64,000 nucleotides of DNA from Nocardioides sp. LHD-245 (GTDB lineage Bacteria; Actinomycetota; Actinomycetes; Propionibacteriales; Nocardioidaceae). Numbering within the stretch: the stretch's first letter is position 1; each line of letters opens with the position of its first letter. The DNA lies in the NCBI RefSeq assembly GCF_030929495.1, contig NZ_JAVFWN010000011.1, positions 1-64,000 on the forward strand, written 5' to 3'. Under the pieces are notes generated by a model. It was not told where the DNA came from. It ran no database searches and saw only the letters and a program-made list of their open reading frames with translations. Of the stretch, positions 8,031 to 16,389 are shown in pieces. The position numbers were made by a program, and so were the translations under genes.

Positions 8031-8913
8031 TCTGCTGGGTAGCCCCTCTGTGCCAGGCGAGCAGGCGGCGCTCGACGATCGTGAAAGCGATGTTGAAGAC
8101 GAGTCCGAGGACGACGAGCATCACGAGGACCGCCCAGAACCCGCCATAGTCGAAGATCCGCTGGGACTGCACGAGCCGGTAGCCGAGGCCGTTCTCGGAC
8201 TTCTGCAGCTCGGAGATGATCATCAGGATCAGGGAGAGCGACAGCGAGGTGCGGATGCCGGCGAGGATCTTCGGCGACGCTCCCGGCAGGATGATCCGGA
8301 AGAGTACGTCGCGGTCGGGGATCCGGAAGACCTGCGCCGCCTGCGATCGGACCTCGCCGATCGAACGGACTCCGTCGACGGTGTTGAAGAGGATCGGCCA
8401 CACGATGCTGAAGGCGATCAGTAGCACCTTCGGCTCGTCGCCGGTGCCGAAGACGAAGAAGAAGACGCCCAGCAGGGCCGGCGACGGCAGCGACCGGCCG
8501 AGGTGGATCAGCGGCTGCGCCATCGCCGACAGCAGCCGGGAGATGCCGAGCGCCGTACCGACCACGACACCGACCACGACCGCCACCGCCAACCCGGCCA
8601 GGGCGCGCCGGACACTGGGCAGCATGTCCTCGTGCGCGGCGTCCCCGAGGAAGAGACGCGACGGGTCGCTGGAGAGGAAGTCGTTGATGAAGCGGTCGAT
8701 CGCGGTCGGCGGGCTGACGACGTACAGCTGCAGGTCGGGCAGCGTCGACGCCCACCACCACAGCGCGACCAACGCACCCGGCACGACGAGGCGCACCGCG
8801 AGCCGGGCGAGCAGCTCCGCCCCGGTACGCCGCGACGGCGTACCTGGGCGGGCGCGCGTGGCCCGACGTGCGTCCGCCACGGCGGCCACCTCGGTCACAG
8901 AGCCCTGGTTCAC
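8023..8913 (-). CDS. ABC transporter permease (SsuC/TauC type), second of pair
   Basis: 296 aa from GTG 8913, overlapping the stop of the other permease (GTGA). It has about six hydrophobic segments and the BPD_transp_1 core. The EAA-type loop is near RIILPGASPKILAGIRTSLS and the protein ends in VFNIAFTIVERRLLAWHRG, typical of SsuC/TauC proteins. With the gene at 8910-9701 it gives a heterodimeric channel, which is less common than the single-permease SsuABC arrangement. Confidence 0.88.
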   Translation of the reverse strand: MNQGSVTEVAAVADARRATRARPGTPSRRTGAELLARLAVRLVVPGALVALWWWASTLPDLQLYVVSPPTAIDRFINDFLSSDPSRLFLGDAAHEDMLPSVRRALAGLAVAVVVGVVVGTALGISRLLSAMAQPLIHLGRSLPSPALLGVFFFVFGTGDEPKVLLIAFSIVWPILFNTVDGVRSIGEVRSQAAQVFRIPDRDVLFRIILPGASPKILAGIRTSLSLSLILMIISELQKSENGLGYRLVQSQRIFDYGGFWAVLVMLVVLGLVFNIAFTIVERRLLAWHRGATQQND

Positions 8914-9701
8914 TGGGCCAGTCCCTTCTTCCAGGCGAGCGCCGTGGCATCCACCTTGGCCAACGCGATGTTGACCAGGACCCCGAGCAGGCCCGCCACG
9001 ATCGTGGCGGCGTAGACGAGGTCGAGACTGGTTGCGTTCGCGGTGTTCTGGAGGATGTAGCCGCCGATGCCGGAGCCGTTGCCCATGAGGAGCTCTGCAC
9101 TGACGGCGACGAGGAGCCCGATCGACGCCGAGACCCGGACGCCGGTAAAGGCGAACGGCAGTGCGCTGGGGAGCTTCACCCGCAGGAGCAGGCCGACCTC
9201 GCCGACGCCCATGGACCGGGCCGTCATGACCGCGGTGGTGTCGACACCGCGCACGCCGTACATCGTGTTGAGCAGGATCGGCCACAGGCACGACAGGGCG
9301 ACGGTGAGCGAGAGCGGCAGCATCCCCTGCCCCACCACGACGACGACGATCGGCCCCACGGCGACGGAGGGGAGCACCCGGAACGCCTCGACCGGCCACT
9401 CGAACGCCCGGAAGACGACGCCGAAGGCACCCATCAGCCCGCCGAGGGCCAGGCCGACCACGGTCGCGATCGCCAAGCCGAGCATCCACTCGAGCGCGGT
9501 GAACCTGATCGCCTCCCAGAACACCGAGTCCTGCAGGAGATCGCCGACGCTGCGTGCGACCTCGCTCGGGATCGGAAGGCCCGGGACGTCGAGCAGACCG
9601 GAGCGCAGGACGACCTCGGCCACGACAGCGCTCCCGACGACGCCGACGACCCCGAGGGCCACCTCGGTGCTGCCCCGGTAGGGCTCGTGGAGCAGTCTCA
9701 C
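8910..9701 (-). CDS. ABC transporter permease (SsuC/TauC type), first of pair
   Basis: 263 aa from GTG 9701 (VRLLHEPYRG). An AGGAAGG site lies about 8 bases before it; the nearby GTG 9710 would sit directly on that site. Hydrophobic segments are spaced as in BPD_transp_1 permeases, with the coupling loop LRVKLPSALPFAFTGVRVSAS and the C-terminal ALAKVDATALAWKKG. It begins 37 bp after the binding-protein gene and overlaps the next permease. Confidence 0.85.
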   Translation of the reverse strand: MRLLHEPYRGSTEVALGVVGVVGSAVVAEVVLRSGLLDVPGLPIPSEVARSVGDLLQDSVFWEAIRFTALEWMLGLAIATVVGLALGGLMGAFGVVFRAFEWPVEAFRVLPSVAVGPIVVVVVGQGMLPLSLTVALSCLWPILLNTMYGVRGVDTTAVMTARSMGVGEVGLLLRVKLPSALPFAFTGVRVSASIGLLVAVSAELLMGNGSGIGGYILQNTANATSLDLVYAATIVAGLLGVLVNIALAKVDATALAWKKGLAQ

Positions 9702-9738
9702 GTCGTTCACCTTCCTGTTCGTCGGGTTCCGCTCTGCC

Positions 9739-10701
9739 CTACGGCTGGTAGAAGTGCTCGTCGACGGCGTAGTCGTCGCCGATGAGGCCCTGGCCGGCAA
9801 GCAGGTCGGCGAGGCGCTGGACCTCGTCCGGTGCGGGGGCGGAGAAGTACGTCGGGAGCTTCATGCTCTGGGCGGTCTCCTCCGGGACGCCGGCGATGTC
9901 GGGGAGCCAGGCGCGCATGCCGTCCTCGTCTGCGGCCAGGTCCTCTCCGGCGGCGTAGATCGCCTCGGCGAAGGCCTTGGCGGTGCGTGGGTTCTCCTCC
10001 ACGAAGCGGGTGCCGCACACGAAGGCGGCCGCCGGGAGGTCGGCGTTCGGGCCGCTCGTGAGGTCGACGACCTCGCGCAAGCCGGCGGCGAGGGCGGCGG
10101 ATCGGAACGGCTCCGGGGTGTGCGTGGCGTCGATGGAGCCGGCCTTGATGCCGTCGATCATCTCGCCGAAGGGGACTTCGACGAAGCTGACGTCGATGTC
10201 GATGCCGGCGTCGTCGAGCAGGTTGTAGAAGGCGACGTCCCCGACGTTGTTGGTCGTGTTGACGCCGATGGTCGCGCCATCGAGGTCCTCCATGGTGCGG
10301 ATCGGCGAGTCGTCGTCGACGACGATCACGTTGCTCTCGTCGCCGAGAGCCGAGGACAGGGCCACCATCTCGACCGGCACGCCGCTGTCCTGGGCGACGA
10401 GGGTGGCGATGGTGTTGGCGAAGCTGCAGTCGATGTCGCCCGACACGGAGCTCTGGATCCCGGCGGGTCCGCCGGCGATCGGCTCGAGGGTCACGTCCAG
10501 CCCGGCGTCCTCGAAGAATCCCTTGTCCTTCGCCCAGTAGACCGCCGCGTAGTCGGCGAGCGGGAGAACGCCGACGGTCAGCTCGGGCTTCTCGGGCCCC
10601 GAACCGGCCTGGTCGTCCTGAGCGCCCTCGTCGGATCCCGAGCATCCGGCGAGGAGGAGGACCAGACCGGCGGCGAGGGCCGCTCGGAGGGGAGTGCGCA
10701 T
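9739..10701 (-). CDS. ABC transporter substrate-binding lipoprotein (NMT1/SsuA type)
   Basis: 320 aa with a type II signal peptide (MRTPLRAALAAGLVLLLAGC, lipidated Cys20). The mature part begins ELTVGVLPLADYAAVYWAKD and has IGVNTTNNVGDVAFYNLL, typical of NMT1/THI5-like proteins that bind thiamine precursors, sulfonates, nitrate or aromatic acids. It is the first gene of the minus-strand operon that carries the Rieske oxygenase and molybdenum hydroxylase, so it probably captures that pathway's substrate outside the membrane. Confidence 0.9.
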   Translation of the reverse strand: MRTPLRAALAAGLVLLLAGCSGSDEGAQDDQAGSGPEKPELTVGVLPLADYAAVYWAKDKGFFEDAGLDVTLEPIAGGPAGIQSSVSGDIDCSFANTIATLVAQDSGVPVEMVALSSALGDESNVIVVDDDSPIRTMEDLDGATIGVNTTNNVGDVAFYNLLDDAGIDIDVSFVEVPFGEMIDGIKAGSIDATHTPEPFRSAALAAGLREVVDLTSGPNADLPAAAFVCGTRFVEENPRTAKAFAEAIYAAGEDLAADEDGMRAWLPDIAGVPEETAQSMKLPTYFSAPAPDEVQRLADLLAGQGLIGDDYAVDEHFYQP

Positions 10702-11131
10702 GTGCGTGCCTTTCGGTGGTGGCCGTGCTCTCCGGGCCCCGGGTCGTCGGTGCCGACGGCCGCGGAGGGACTCGATCCGGATGCCCTGATCGCATTGTGG
10801 ATGCGATGTTCACAACCTCATGACCTCGCTGTCAAGGCTTTCGCGTGTTACTTCGGCGTGACGGGACACTGGCAGCCGCCGGCGAGCACGGCGTCGACGT
10901 GCCCGCGGCGCGCCTCGCCGATCTCGCTTCGCACCGCGTCATGCGCGGCGACAGGGCGCTCGGTCACGATCTACTCCTGGAAACCCTTGCGAACATCATG
11001 TCCACTATGCGAACTTTATGCTCGCAGTGGATGCGCAGGGGTGTCAATCAAGCCCCCAGCGCCGGGCACGATGCCGGTGGACGCGTCCGGCGGCCGGCTG
11101 AGGTCGCCGTCGACAACCAAGGAGGAGACCG
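10702..11131. promoter_or_regulatory. Divergent control region between ABC/Rieske/Mo operon and extradiol dioxygenase operon
   Basis: About 430 bp without a convincing gene. The two flanking operons point away from each other, so both promoters must lie here. It contains two adjacent inverted-repeat elements at 10991-11026 and a related element GTGGATGCGATGTTCAC at 10798-10814. A GGAGGAG ribosome site for the plus-strand gene is near 11121. The open frame crossing the region is an upstream extension of the IclR frame and is not supported. Confidence 0.7.
10991..11026. promoter_or_regulatory. Predicted IclR operator pair
   Basis: GAACATCATGTCC (10991-11003) is a near-perfect inverted repeat, and TGCGAACTTTATGCTCGCA (11008-11026) is a second one with arms TGCGA/TCGCA. 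Both are preceded by TGCGAAC. The first differs by one base from the perfect palindrome at 18360-18372, which lies next to a gene for a close paralogue of the IclR protein encoded here. Likely bound by one or both IclR proteins. Confidence 0.55.
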
Positions 11132-12061
11132 ATGACCTCGACGCGAGGCCTGATCACGCACCTGCGCCACGTCGGCATCGCCGCACCCGACTTCGGGCGG
11201 GCGGCGGAGTTCTACCGCACGACCTGGGGACTCACCCAGGTCGCCGAAGACAGCGGGATCGCATTCTTCGGCTCCCCCGCCTCCCCCGAGAACTACCTGC
11301 TGCGGGTCCGCAAGGACGACGCGAAGCGGCTCGACGTGGTCTCCTTCGGCGCGGTCGACCCTGCCGCCGTCGACACTCTCGCCGAGCACGTCAGCCGCGC
11401 GGGGATCCGGACCGACCGCGAGCCCGGCACCCTCGACACCCCCGGCGGCGGCTACGGCTTCCGGTTCTTCGACCCCGACGGCCGCCTGATCGAGATCTCC
11501 AGCGATGTGGAGGAGCGCGACGCCCGTCCGCTCGAGCGGGGCGAGTCGATCCCGCGCAAGCTGAGCCACGTCGTCTTCAACAGCACCGACGTCCTCGCGA
11601 CCAAGGCCTTCTACGAGCAGCTGATGGGGCTGCGTCTCTCCGACTGGCTCGCCGACCAGATGTGCTTCCTGCGCAGCGGGACGGACCACCACATCCTCGC
11701 GATCGCCCAGGGCCCCCACGTCTCCCTCAATCACATCTCCTACGAGATGCGGGGCATCGACGAGTACATGCGCGGCACCGGTCGCCTCCTCCGTGGCGGC
11801 CACGACATCGTCTGGGGCCCCGGCCGGCACGGCCCGGGAGACAACACCTTCTCGTACTTCTTCGACCCCTTCGGGAACGTCATGGAGTACACCACCGAGC
11901 TCGAGACCATCCCCGACGAGGAGACCTGGGAGCCCCGGGTCTTCGAGATCAATGCCGAGAACTCCGACCAGTGGGGCACGGCGAACCCGATCACCGAGGT
12001 GATGATCCCCGCGCAGTTCAACGACCCCGACCAGGGCCTGTGGACGCCGTCGCCCGTGTGA
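11132..12061 (+). CDS. Type I extradiol ring-cleavage dioxygenase (VOC superfamily)
   Basis: 309 aa, ATG 11132 with GGAGGAG upstream. Two VOC (beta-alpha-beta-beta-beta) modules: residues 8-125 and 140-260. The Fe(II) triad of BphC/NahC-type enzymes is intact as His146 (KLSHVV), His201 (SLNHIS) and Glu252 (NVMEYT). It should open a catechol or dihydroxylated ring by meta cleavage. The Rieske oxygenase and the diol-dehydrogenase-like SDR of this cluster could supply that diol. It is first in an operon with an overlapping IclR gene. Confidence 0.88.
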   Translation: MTSTRGLITHLRHVGIAAPDFGRAAEFYRTTWGLTQVAEDSGIAFFGSPASPENYLLRVRKDDAKRLDVVSFGAVDPAAVDTLAEHVSRAGIRTDREPGTLDTPGGGYGFRFFDPDGRLIEISSDVEERDARPLERGESIPRKLSHVVFNSTDVLATKAFYEQLMGLRLSDWLADQMCFLRSGTDHHILAIAQGPHVSLNHISYEMRGIDEYMRGTGRLLRGGHDIVWGPGRHGPGDNTFSYFFDPFGNVMEYTTELETIPDEETWEPRVFEINAENSDQWGTANPITEVMIPAQFNDPDQGLWTPSPV

Positions 12062-12852
12062 GCGCGGCGTCCGAGCCGCCGGAGCCGGACGCCGCGGCGC
12101 GCGCCGCCCCCCTGGTCAAGTCGCTCTCGCGCAGCACCCTGATCATGCGGGTTCTCGCCGACCGGCCACGCCGTCCCACTGACCTCACCCGCGAGCTGGA
12201 CAAGCCGTGGGCGACGATCTACCGGGCGGTGCGCGTCCTCACCGACGAGGAGATGCTCCAGCGCGACCCCGACTCGGGCGAGTACTCGATCGGACCCCTG
12301 ATGTGGAGCCTCGCGTCGACCTACCTGCGCGACCACCCCGTCCTCGGCGTCGGTCTCGGTCATCTCGAGCAGGCCCTGCCGCGGGTGCCGGGTCTGCTGA
12401 AGGTGACCGAGCGAAGCGGACCGCTCTCCGTCACCCTCTTCGCCGAGCAGAACCCGCAGGCGGAGACGGTGACCAGGATCCGCGAGCAGTACCGGCTGCC
12501 GCTGCACGGCGCGTCGTTCGGCATCGTCCTGCTGGCCCACGCGCCCACGGCGTTCGTCGACGAGTACGTCGACACCTACGTCGACGCCGGCCCGGAGCTC
12601 CTTCGCGAGCGGCTCGCGCAGGTGCGGCGCGACGGCTTCGCCGCGTCACGCGCGGGGCTGCAGGACGACAACGGAACCCTGTCGGTTCCGCTGCGCCGCA
12701 GGGACGGTGAGGTCGTCGCCGCGCTCACCAGCGTGCTGCCCCTCGCCGTCTTCGACGACGAGACGGCGTACGCCGACCAGCTGGCCCTCCTGCGCACCAC
12801 CGCCCTGCACATCTCCGAGGCGCTCGGGTGGCGGGCGGCGTACGGCTCCTGA
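12058..12852 (+). CDS. IclR-family transcriptional regulator, copy 1
   Basis: 264 aa from GTG 12058, overlapping the dioxygenase stop (GTGA); GTG 12040 is an alternative. The winged helix-turn-helix is at about residues 21-75 (LVKSLSRSTLIMRVLADRP, then ELDKPWATIYRAVRVL), followed by an IclR effector domain (SFGIVLLAHAP, RDGFAASRAG, ALTSVLPL). It is very similar over its full length to the regulator at 18601-19392, sharing ELDKPWATIYR and LFAEQNPQA exactly. Because it is co-transcribed with the dioxygenase, it probably autoregulates from the operators at 10991-11026 and responds to a ring-cleavage intermediate. Confidence 0.9.
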   Translation: MSAASEPPEPDAAARAAPLVKSLSRSTLIMRVLADRPRRPTDLTRELDKPWATIYRAVRVLTDEEMLQRDPDSGEYSIGPLMWSLASTYLRDHPVLGVGLGHLEQALPRVPGLLKVTERSGPLSVTLFAEQNPQAETVTRIREQYRLPLHGASFGIVLLAHAPTAFVDEYVDTYVDAGPELLRERLAQVRRDGFAASRAGLQDDNGTLSVPLRRRDGEVVAALTSVLPLAVFDDETAYADQLALLRTTALHISEALGWRAAYGS

Positions 12853-12902
12853 TCCGTCCCGAACACCCGTACGGGCCGGCCGTCCCGACAAGAGGAGGCA
12901 CT

Positions 12903-13907
12903 ATGACCACCCACCACGAGCTCCGGGCGTCGGAGGCGACCGTACGCCGCGGCGTCGTCGACCGGACCGACGAGCCGGTCCTGACGATCGAGTCGGGAGA
13001 CGTCGTCAGCCTCGACACCTGGAACGCCTGGGGCAACCAGGTGACGCCGCAGACCACGATCGCCGACGTCGCCCGGATGGTGCACGACGCCGGCGACGCC
13101 GGTCCGCACGACCTCACCGGTCCCATCGCGATGCGAGGGGCACGTCCCGGCGACGTGCTCGCGGTGGAGGTGCTCGACCTGGTCCTGCGGCCGCACGCCT
13201 TCAATCTCAGCCTGCCCGGCCACCTCGGCATCGGCCTGCTCGCCGAGGACTTCGCCGACGGGCAGATCCGCCACGTGGAGCTCACCGGTCGCAGCGCCGG
13301 CACCCGGACCACGGTGCTCCCCGGCATCGAGATCCCCGTTCGACCCTTCCTCGGCTACATGGGGGTCGCCCCGGCCGCCGACGGGCCGCACAGCTCGATC
13401 CCTCCGGGCTCGCACGGCGGCAACATCGACGTGCCCGACCTGGTGGTCGGCACCACCCTCTACCTGCCGGTGTGGACCGACGGTGCGCTCTTCTGCGCCG
13501 GTGACGCGCATGCTGCCCAGGGCTACGGCGAGGTCAACCTCACCGCCCTGGAGGCGTCGGTGGAGGAGGCGACGCTGCGCTTCACGCTGCTGCGCGGCGG
13601 CCCGGCTCTGACCGCGCCGCGTGCGGAGACGCCCACCGAGTTCCTGACCACCGCCTTCGCCGGCTCGCTGGAGGAGGCGTGCCGCGAGGCGACCCGGGCG
13701 ATGGTCGACGTCGTCAGCACGCAGCACGGGCTGAGCCGGATCGATGCCTACGCTCTGTGTTCCATGGCCCTCGACCTCAAGATCAGCCAGGTCGTCAACG
13801 CCGAGCTCGGCGTGCAGGCCGGTCTGGCGCGCGAGCTGTTCACGGACGCACTGCCGTGGTTCGGACCCGGGTCAGGATGGGAGCCCGTGCCGGACACCGC
13901 ACCCTGA
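12903..13907 (+). CDS. Acetamidase/formamidase family amidohydrolase
   Basis: 334 aa, ATG 12903 after AGGAGG, 50 bp beyond the IclR gene. Family landmarks: ARPGDVLAVEVLDL, FLGYMGVAP, GGNIDVPDLVVGTTLYLPVW and LFCAGDAHAAQGYGEV, the PF03069 metal-site region (here GYGE where GDGE is usual). Relatives hydrolyse formamide, acetamide or similar small amides to ammonia and an acid. In this cluster it could release nitrogen from an amide produced by ring opening. It converges on the aldehyde dehydrogenase gene with a 10-bp gap. Confidence 0.85.
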   Translation: MTTHHELRASEATVRRGVVDRTDEPVLTIESGDVVSLDTWNAWGNQVTPQTTIADVARMVHDAGDAGPHDLTGPIAMRGARPGDVLAVEVLDLVLRPHAFNLSLPGHLGIGLLAEDFADGQIRHVELTGRSAGTRTTVLPGIEIPVRPFLGYMGVAPAADGPHSSIPPGSHGGNIDVPDLVVGTTLYLPVWTDGALFCAGDAHAAQGYGEVNLTALEASVEEATLRFTLLRGGPALTAPRAETPTEFLTTAFAGSLEEACREATRAMVDVVSTQHGLSRIDAYALCSMALDLKISQVVNAELGVQAGLARELFTDALPWFGPGSGWEPVPDTAP

Positions 13908-13917
13908 TCCCGTCCCC

Positions 13918-15351
13918 TCAGTGGAAGGGGATCGCCGTGTACTTGAGCTCGGTGAACTCGCGCATGCCCTCGGCAGCACCCTCCCGGCCGATGCCCGACT
14001 GCTTGACGCCGCCGAACGGAGCGGCCGGGTCCGACACCACACCGCGGTTGAGTCCGACCATGCCGGAGCGGAGGCGGCGCGAGACGGCGAGACCGCGGTC
14101 GAGGTCGCGCGTGTAGAGGTAGGAGATCAGCCCGAACTCGCTGTCGTTCGCGAGGGCGACCGCCTGCGCGTCGCTCTCGAAACGGACGATCGGGGCGACC
14201 GGGCCGAAGATCTCGTGCCGCAGGATCTCAGCGTCGGGCTTGACGTCGGCGAGAACCGTCGCCCGGTACGAGTAGCCCGGGAGACCGTCGTGCCCACCGC
14301 CGGCGGCGATGCTCGCGCCCGCACGAACGGCGCCGTCGACCAGCTCGGCGACCTTGCGCTGAGTGCTCTCGTTGACCAGGGGGCCGAGCTCGACGCCGTC
14401 GTCGAGGCCGTTGCCGTGACGCACCGAGGCGATCCGCGCCGCGAACCGCTCGGTGAACTCGTCGGCCACGCCGTCGGCGACGTAGATCCGGTTTGCCGCC
14501 GTGCAGGCAGAGCCGCCGTTGCGCAGCTTGGCCACCATCAGACCGTCGACGGCCTCCTCGAGATCGGCGTCGTCGAGGACCACGAAGGGAGCGTTGCCGC
14601 CCAGCTCCATCGAGGCGCGCACGACGTTCTGGGCGGCGAGAGTGAGCAGCGTGCGACCGACCTCGGTGGAGCCGGTGAAAGACAGGGCACGAACACGGGT
14701 GTCCCCCAGCGCGTGCCCGACCAGCTCGCCGGACCGCTTCGTGCACACCACGTTCAGCACGCCGGCCGGGAGACCCGCCTCGGCCAGCAGCTCGGCGATC
14801 GCGAGGGCCGTCAGGGGGGTCTCCGCGGCCGGCTTCAGAACCGCCGTCGACCCCGCCGCCAGCGCGGGCGCGATCTTGCGCGTGGCCATCGCCGCCGGGT
14901 AGTTCCAGGGCGTGATCAGGAGTGCCACGCCGATGGGCTCCTCGGTCACCATGATCCAGTTCTGTCCCGTCGGGGAGCGGCGCATGTCTCCGTGGGCCCG
15001 CACCGCCTCCTCGGAGAACCACCGGAAGAACTCGGCCGCATACGCGACCTCGCTGCGCGCGTCCGGCAGCGCCTTGCCGTTCTCGCGCACGATCAGCCGC
15101 GCGAGCTCCTCGGACCTCTCGGTCATCAGCTCCCACGCCCGACGCAGGATCGTCGAGCGCTCGCGCGCGGGCGTCTCCGCCCACGTCTCGTACGCACGCG
15201 ACGCCGCGTCGAGTGCGTCGGCCATGTCCTCGACGCCGCCGTCGACGACGTGCGCGAGGACCTTCGTCGTTGCCGGGTCGACGACGGCGAAGTCGTCACG
15301 ACCGGCGCGCGACTCGCGCCAGCCGCCGTCGATCCACAGACCGGTGCTCAT
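13918..15351 (-). CDS. NAD(P)-dependent aldehyde dehydrogenase (succinate-semialdehyde/GabD-like)
   Basis: 477 aa, ATG 15351. The full ALDH fold is present: TPWNYPAAMATRKIAPALAAG, FTGSTEVGRTL (cofactor loop), MELGGNAPFVV with the general-base Glu, NGGSACTAANRIYV with the catalytic Cys (most relatives have GQxC), and EIFGPVAPI near the end. Closest in style to succinate-semialdehyde dehydrogenases. It is last in a four-gene minus operon after an aldolase-type lyase, so it probably oxidises the aldehyde that lyase releases. Confidence 0.9.
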   Translation of the reverse strand: MSTGLWIDGGWRESRAGRDDFAVVDPATTKVLAHVVDGGVEDMADALDAASRAYETWAETPARERSTILRRAWELMTERSEELARLIVRENGKALPDARSEVAYAAEFFRWFSEEAVRAHGDMRRSPTGQNWIMVTEEPIGVALLITPWNYPAAMATRKIAPALAAGSTAVLKPAAETPLTALAIAELLAEAGLPAGVLNVVCTKRSGELVGHALGDTRVRALSFTGSTEVGRTLLTLAAQNVVRASMELGGNAPFVVLDDADLEEAVDGLMVAKLRNGGSACTAANRIYVADGVADEFTERFAARIASVRHGNGLDDGVELGPLVNESTQRKVAELVDGAVRAGASIAAGGGHDGLPGYSYRATVLADVKPDAEILRHEIFGPVAPIVRFESDAQAVALANDSEFGLISYLYTRDLDRGLAVSRRLRSGMVGLNRGVVSDPAAPFGGVKQSGIGREGAAEGMREFTELKYTAIPFH

Positions 15352-15402
15352 GACTGCTCCTTAGAGACGGGGCACGTGCGTGCCCGGGGGGAGGGAAAGG
15401 GA

Positions 15403-16389
15403 CTACAGGTTGCGCTTCACGTCAGTCAGGCTGTCGACGAACCTGCCGTCGAGCCCGGCCATGTCGTCGACGATCGCCGCGGCGAGCACCAGGTCCTGCT
15501 CGGGTGAGCCGATGGACTTGTAGAGCGTCGTGCCGGCCGACGGAGAGCCCGGAGCCTCGATGAAGTCACCGAGGAGGCGCACCCGCGAGCGGTCGAGACC
15601 GACGCCGGCAGCCGCGATCGCGTCCCCGGACTCCTTCAGGACGTCCCAGGTGTCGACGACGACCACGGCGGCACCGGCGAGCACCTCGCCCGGGAGCTCG
15701 CGCTGGTCGGGCATGGTGGAGCCGATGGACAGCACCAGCGGGACCCCGGCGAGGTCCTCGGGCGCCACGACCACCGACGACGAGCCGGTGCCGAGGTAGA
15801 CGACGTCCGCGCCGCTGGCCGCCGAGGCGGCGTCCGGGGCGGGCAGCACCGGGATGCCGAGCTCAGCGCTCATCTGCTCGGCGAAGTCCGTGCGGTTCAC
15901 CTCGCGCCGACTCGTCACGTGGGCCGCCTTGACCGGCAGGGCTGCCACCAGCGCACGCAGTCCGGCCCGGGCCTCGGCGCCCGACCCGATCACGCCCACC
16001 GTCAGCGGGTGTACGGCGTCCCCGAAGTACGCCGTCGCGGCGGCGGTGGCGCTGGCGGAGGTTCGCAGCGTGGTGATCATCGAGGCGTCGAGGATGCCGA
16101 TCGGCCTGCCGTCGTCGGTCGAGAAGAGGTGGAGGACGTAGCGCAGCATCCCGCCCGGGGAGTAGTGGAACTCCTTGTAGCCGAAGATCCCGAGGGGCGG
16201 CAGCGAGGCTCCGAGGACCCGCATCCAACCGCCCGGCAGGGCGAGGTTGAGCCGCTTCGTCTTCGACGCCGGGTGACGCCGTACGTCGGCCGCCTGCCGC
16301 GCCGCGGTCAGCGCCAGCGCGGGCGTGCCGTGACGCAGCACCTCCTCCGCGCTGACGACCCGGATCCGGGTGATGTCCTGCTCGATCAT
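15403..16389 (-). CDS. Ornithine cyclodeaminase/mu-crystallin family oxidoreductase
   Basis: 328 aa, ATG 16389, overlapping the stop of the lyase gene (ATGA). It has LHLFSTDDGRPIGILDAS and TTLRTSASATAAATAYFG (family substrate-binding arginine region) followed by a Rossmann motif GVIGSGAEARAGLRAL. The family includes ornithine cyclodeaminase, alanine dehydrogenase and ketimine/imine reductases. Coupling to a DHDPS-type lyase suggests it reduces a cyclic imine or handles an amino acid derived from the heterocycle; a classic arginine/proline role is unlikely here. Confidence 0.8.
   Translation of the reverse strand: MIEQDITRIRVVSAEEVLRHGTPALALTAARQAADVRRHPASKTKRLNLALPGGWMRVLGASLPPLGIFGYKEFHYSPGGMLRYVLHLFSTDDGRPIGILDASMITTLRTSASATAAATAYFGDAVHPLTVGVIGSGAEARAGLRALVAALPVKAAHVTSRREVNRTDFAEQMSAELGIPVLPAPDAASAASGADVVYLGTGSSSVVVAPEDLAGVPLVLSIGSTMPDQRELPGEVLAGAAVVVVDTWDVLKESGDAIAAAGVGLDRSRVRLLGDFIEAPGSPSAGTTLYKSIGSPEQDLVLAAAIVDDMAGLDGRFVDSLTDVKRNL

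Noticed and set aside
9754..12057. Upstream extension of the IclR copy 1 frame into a 1032-codon protein
   Set aside because: The extension runs antisense to the binding-protein gene and through the dioxygenase in another frame. The IclR domain is complete from GTG 12058.
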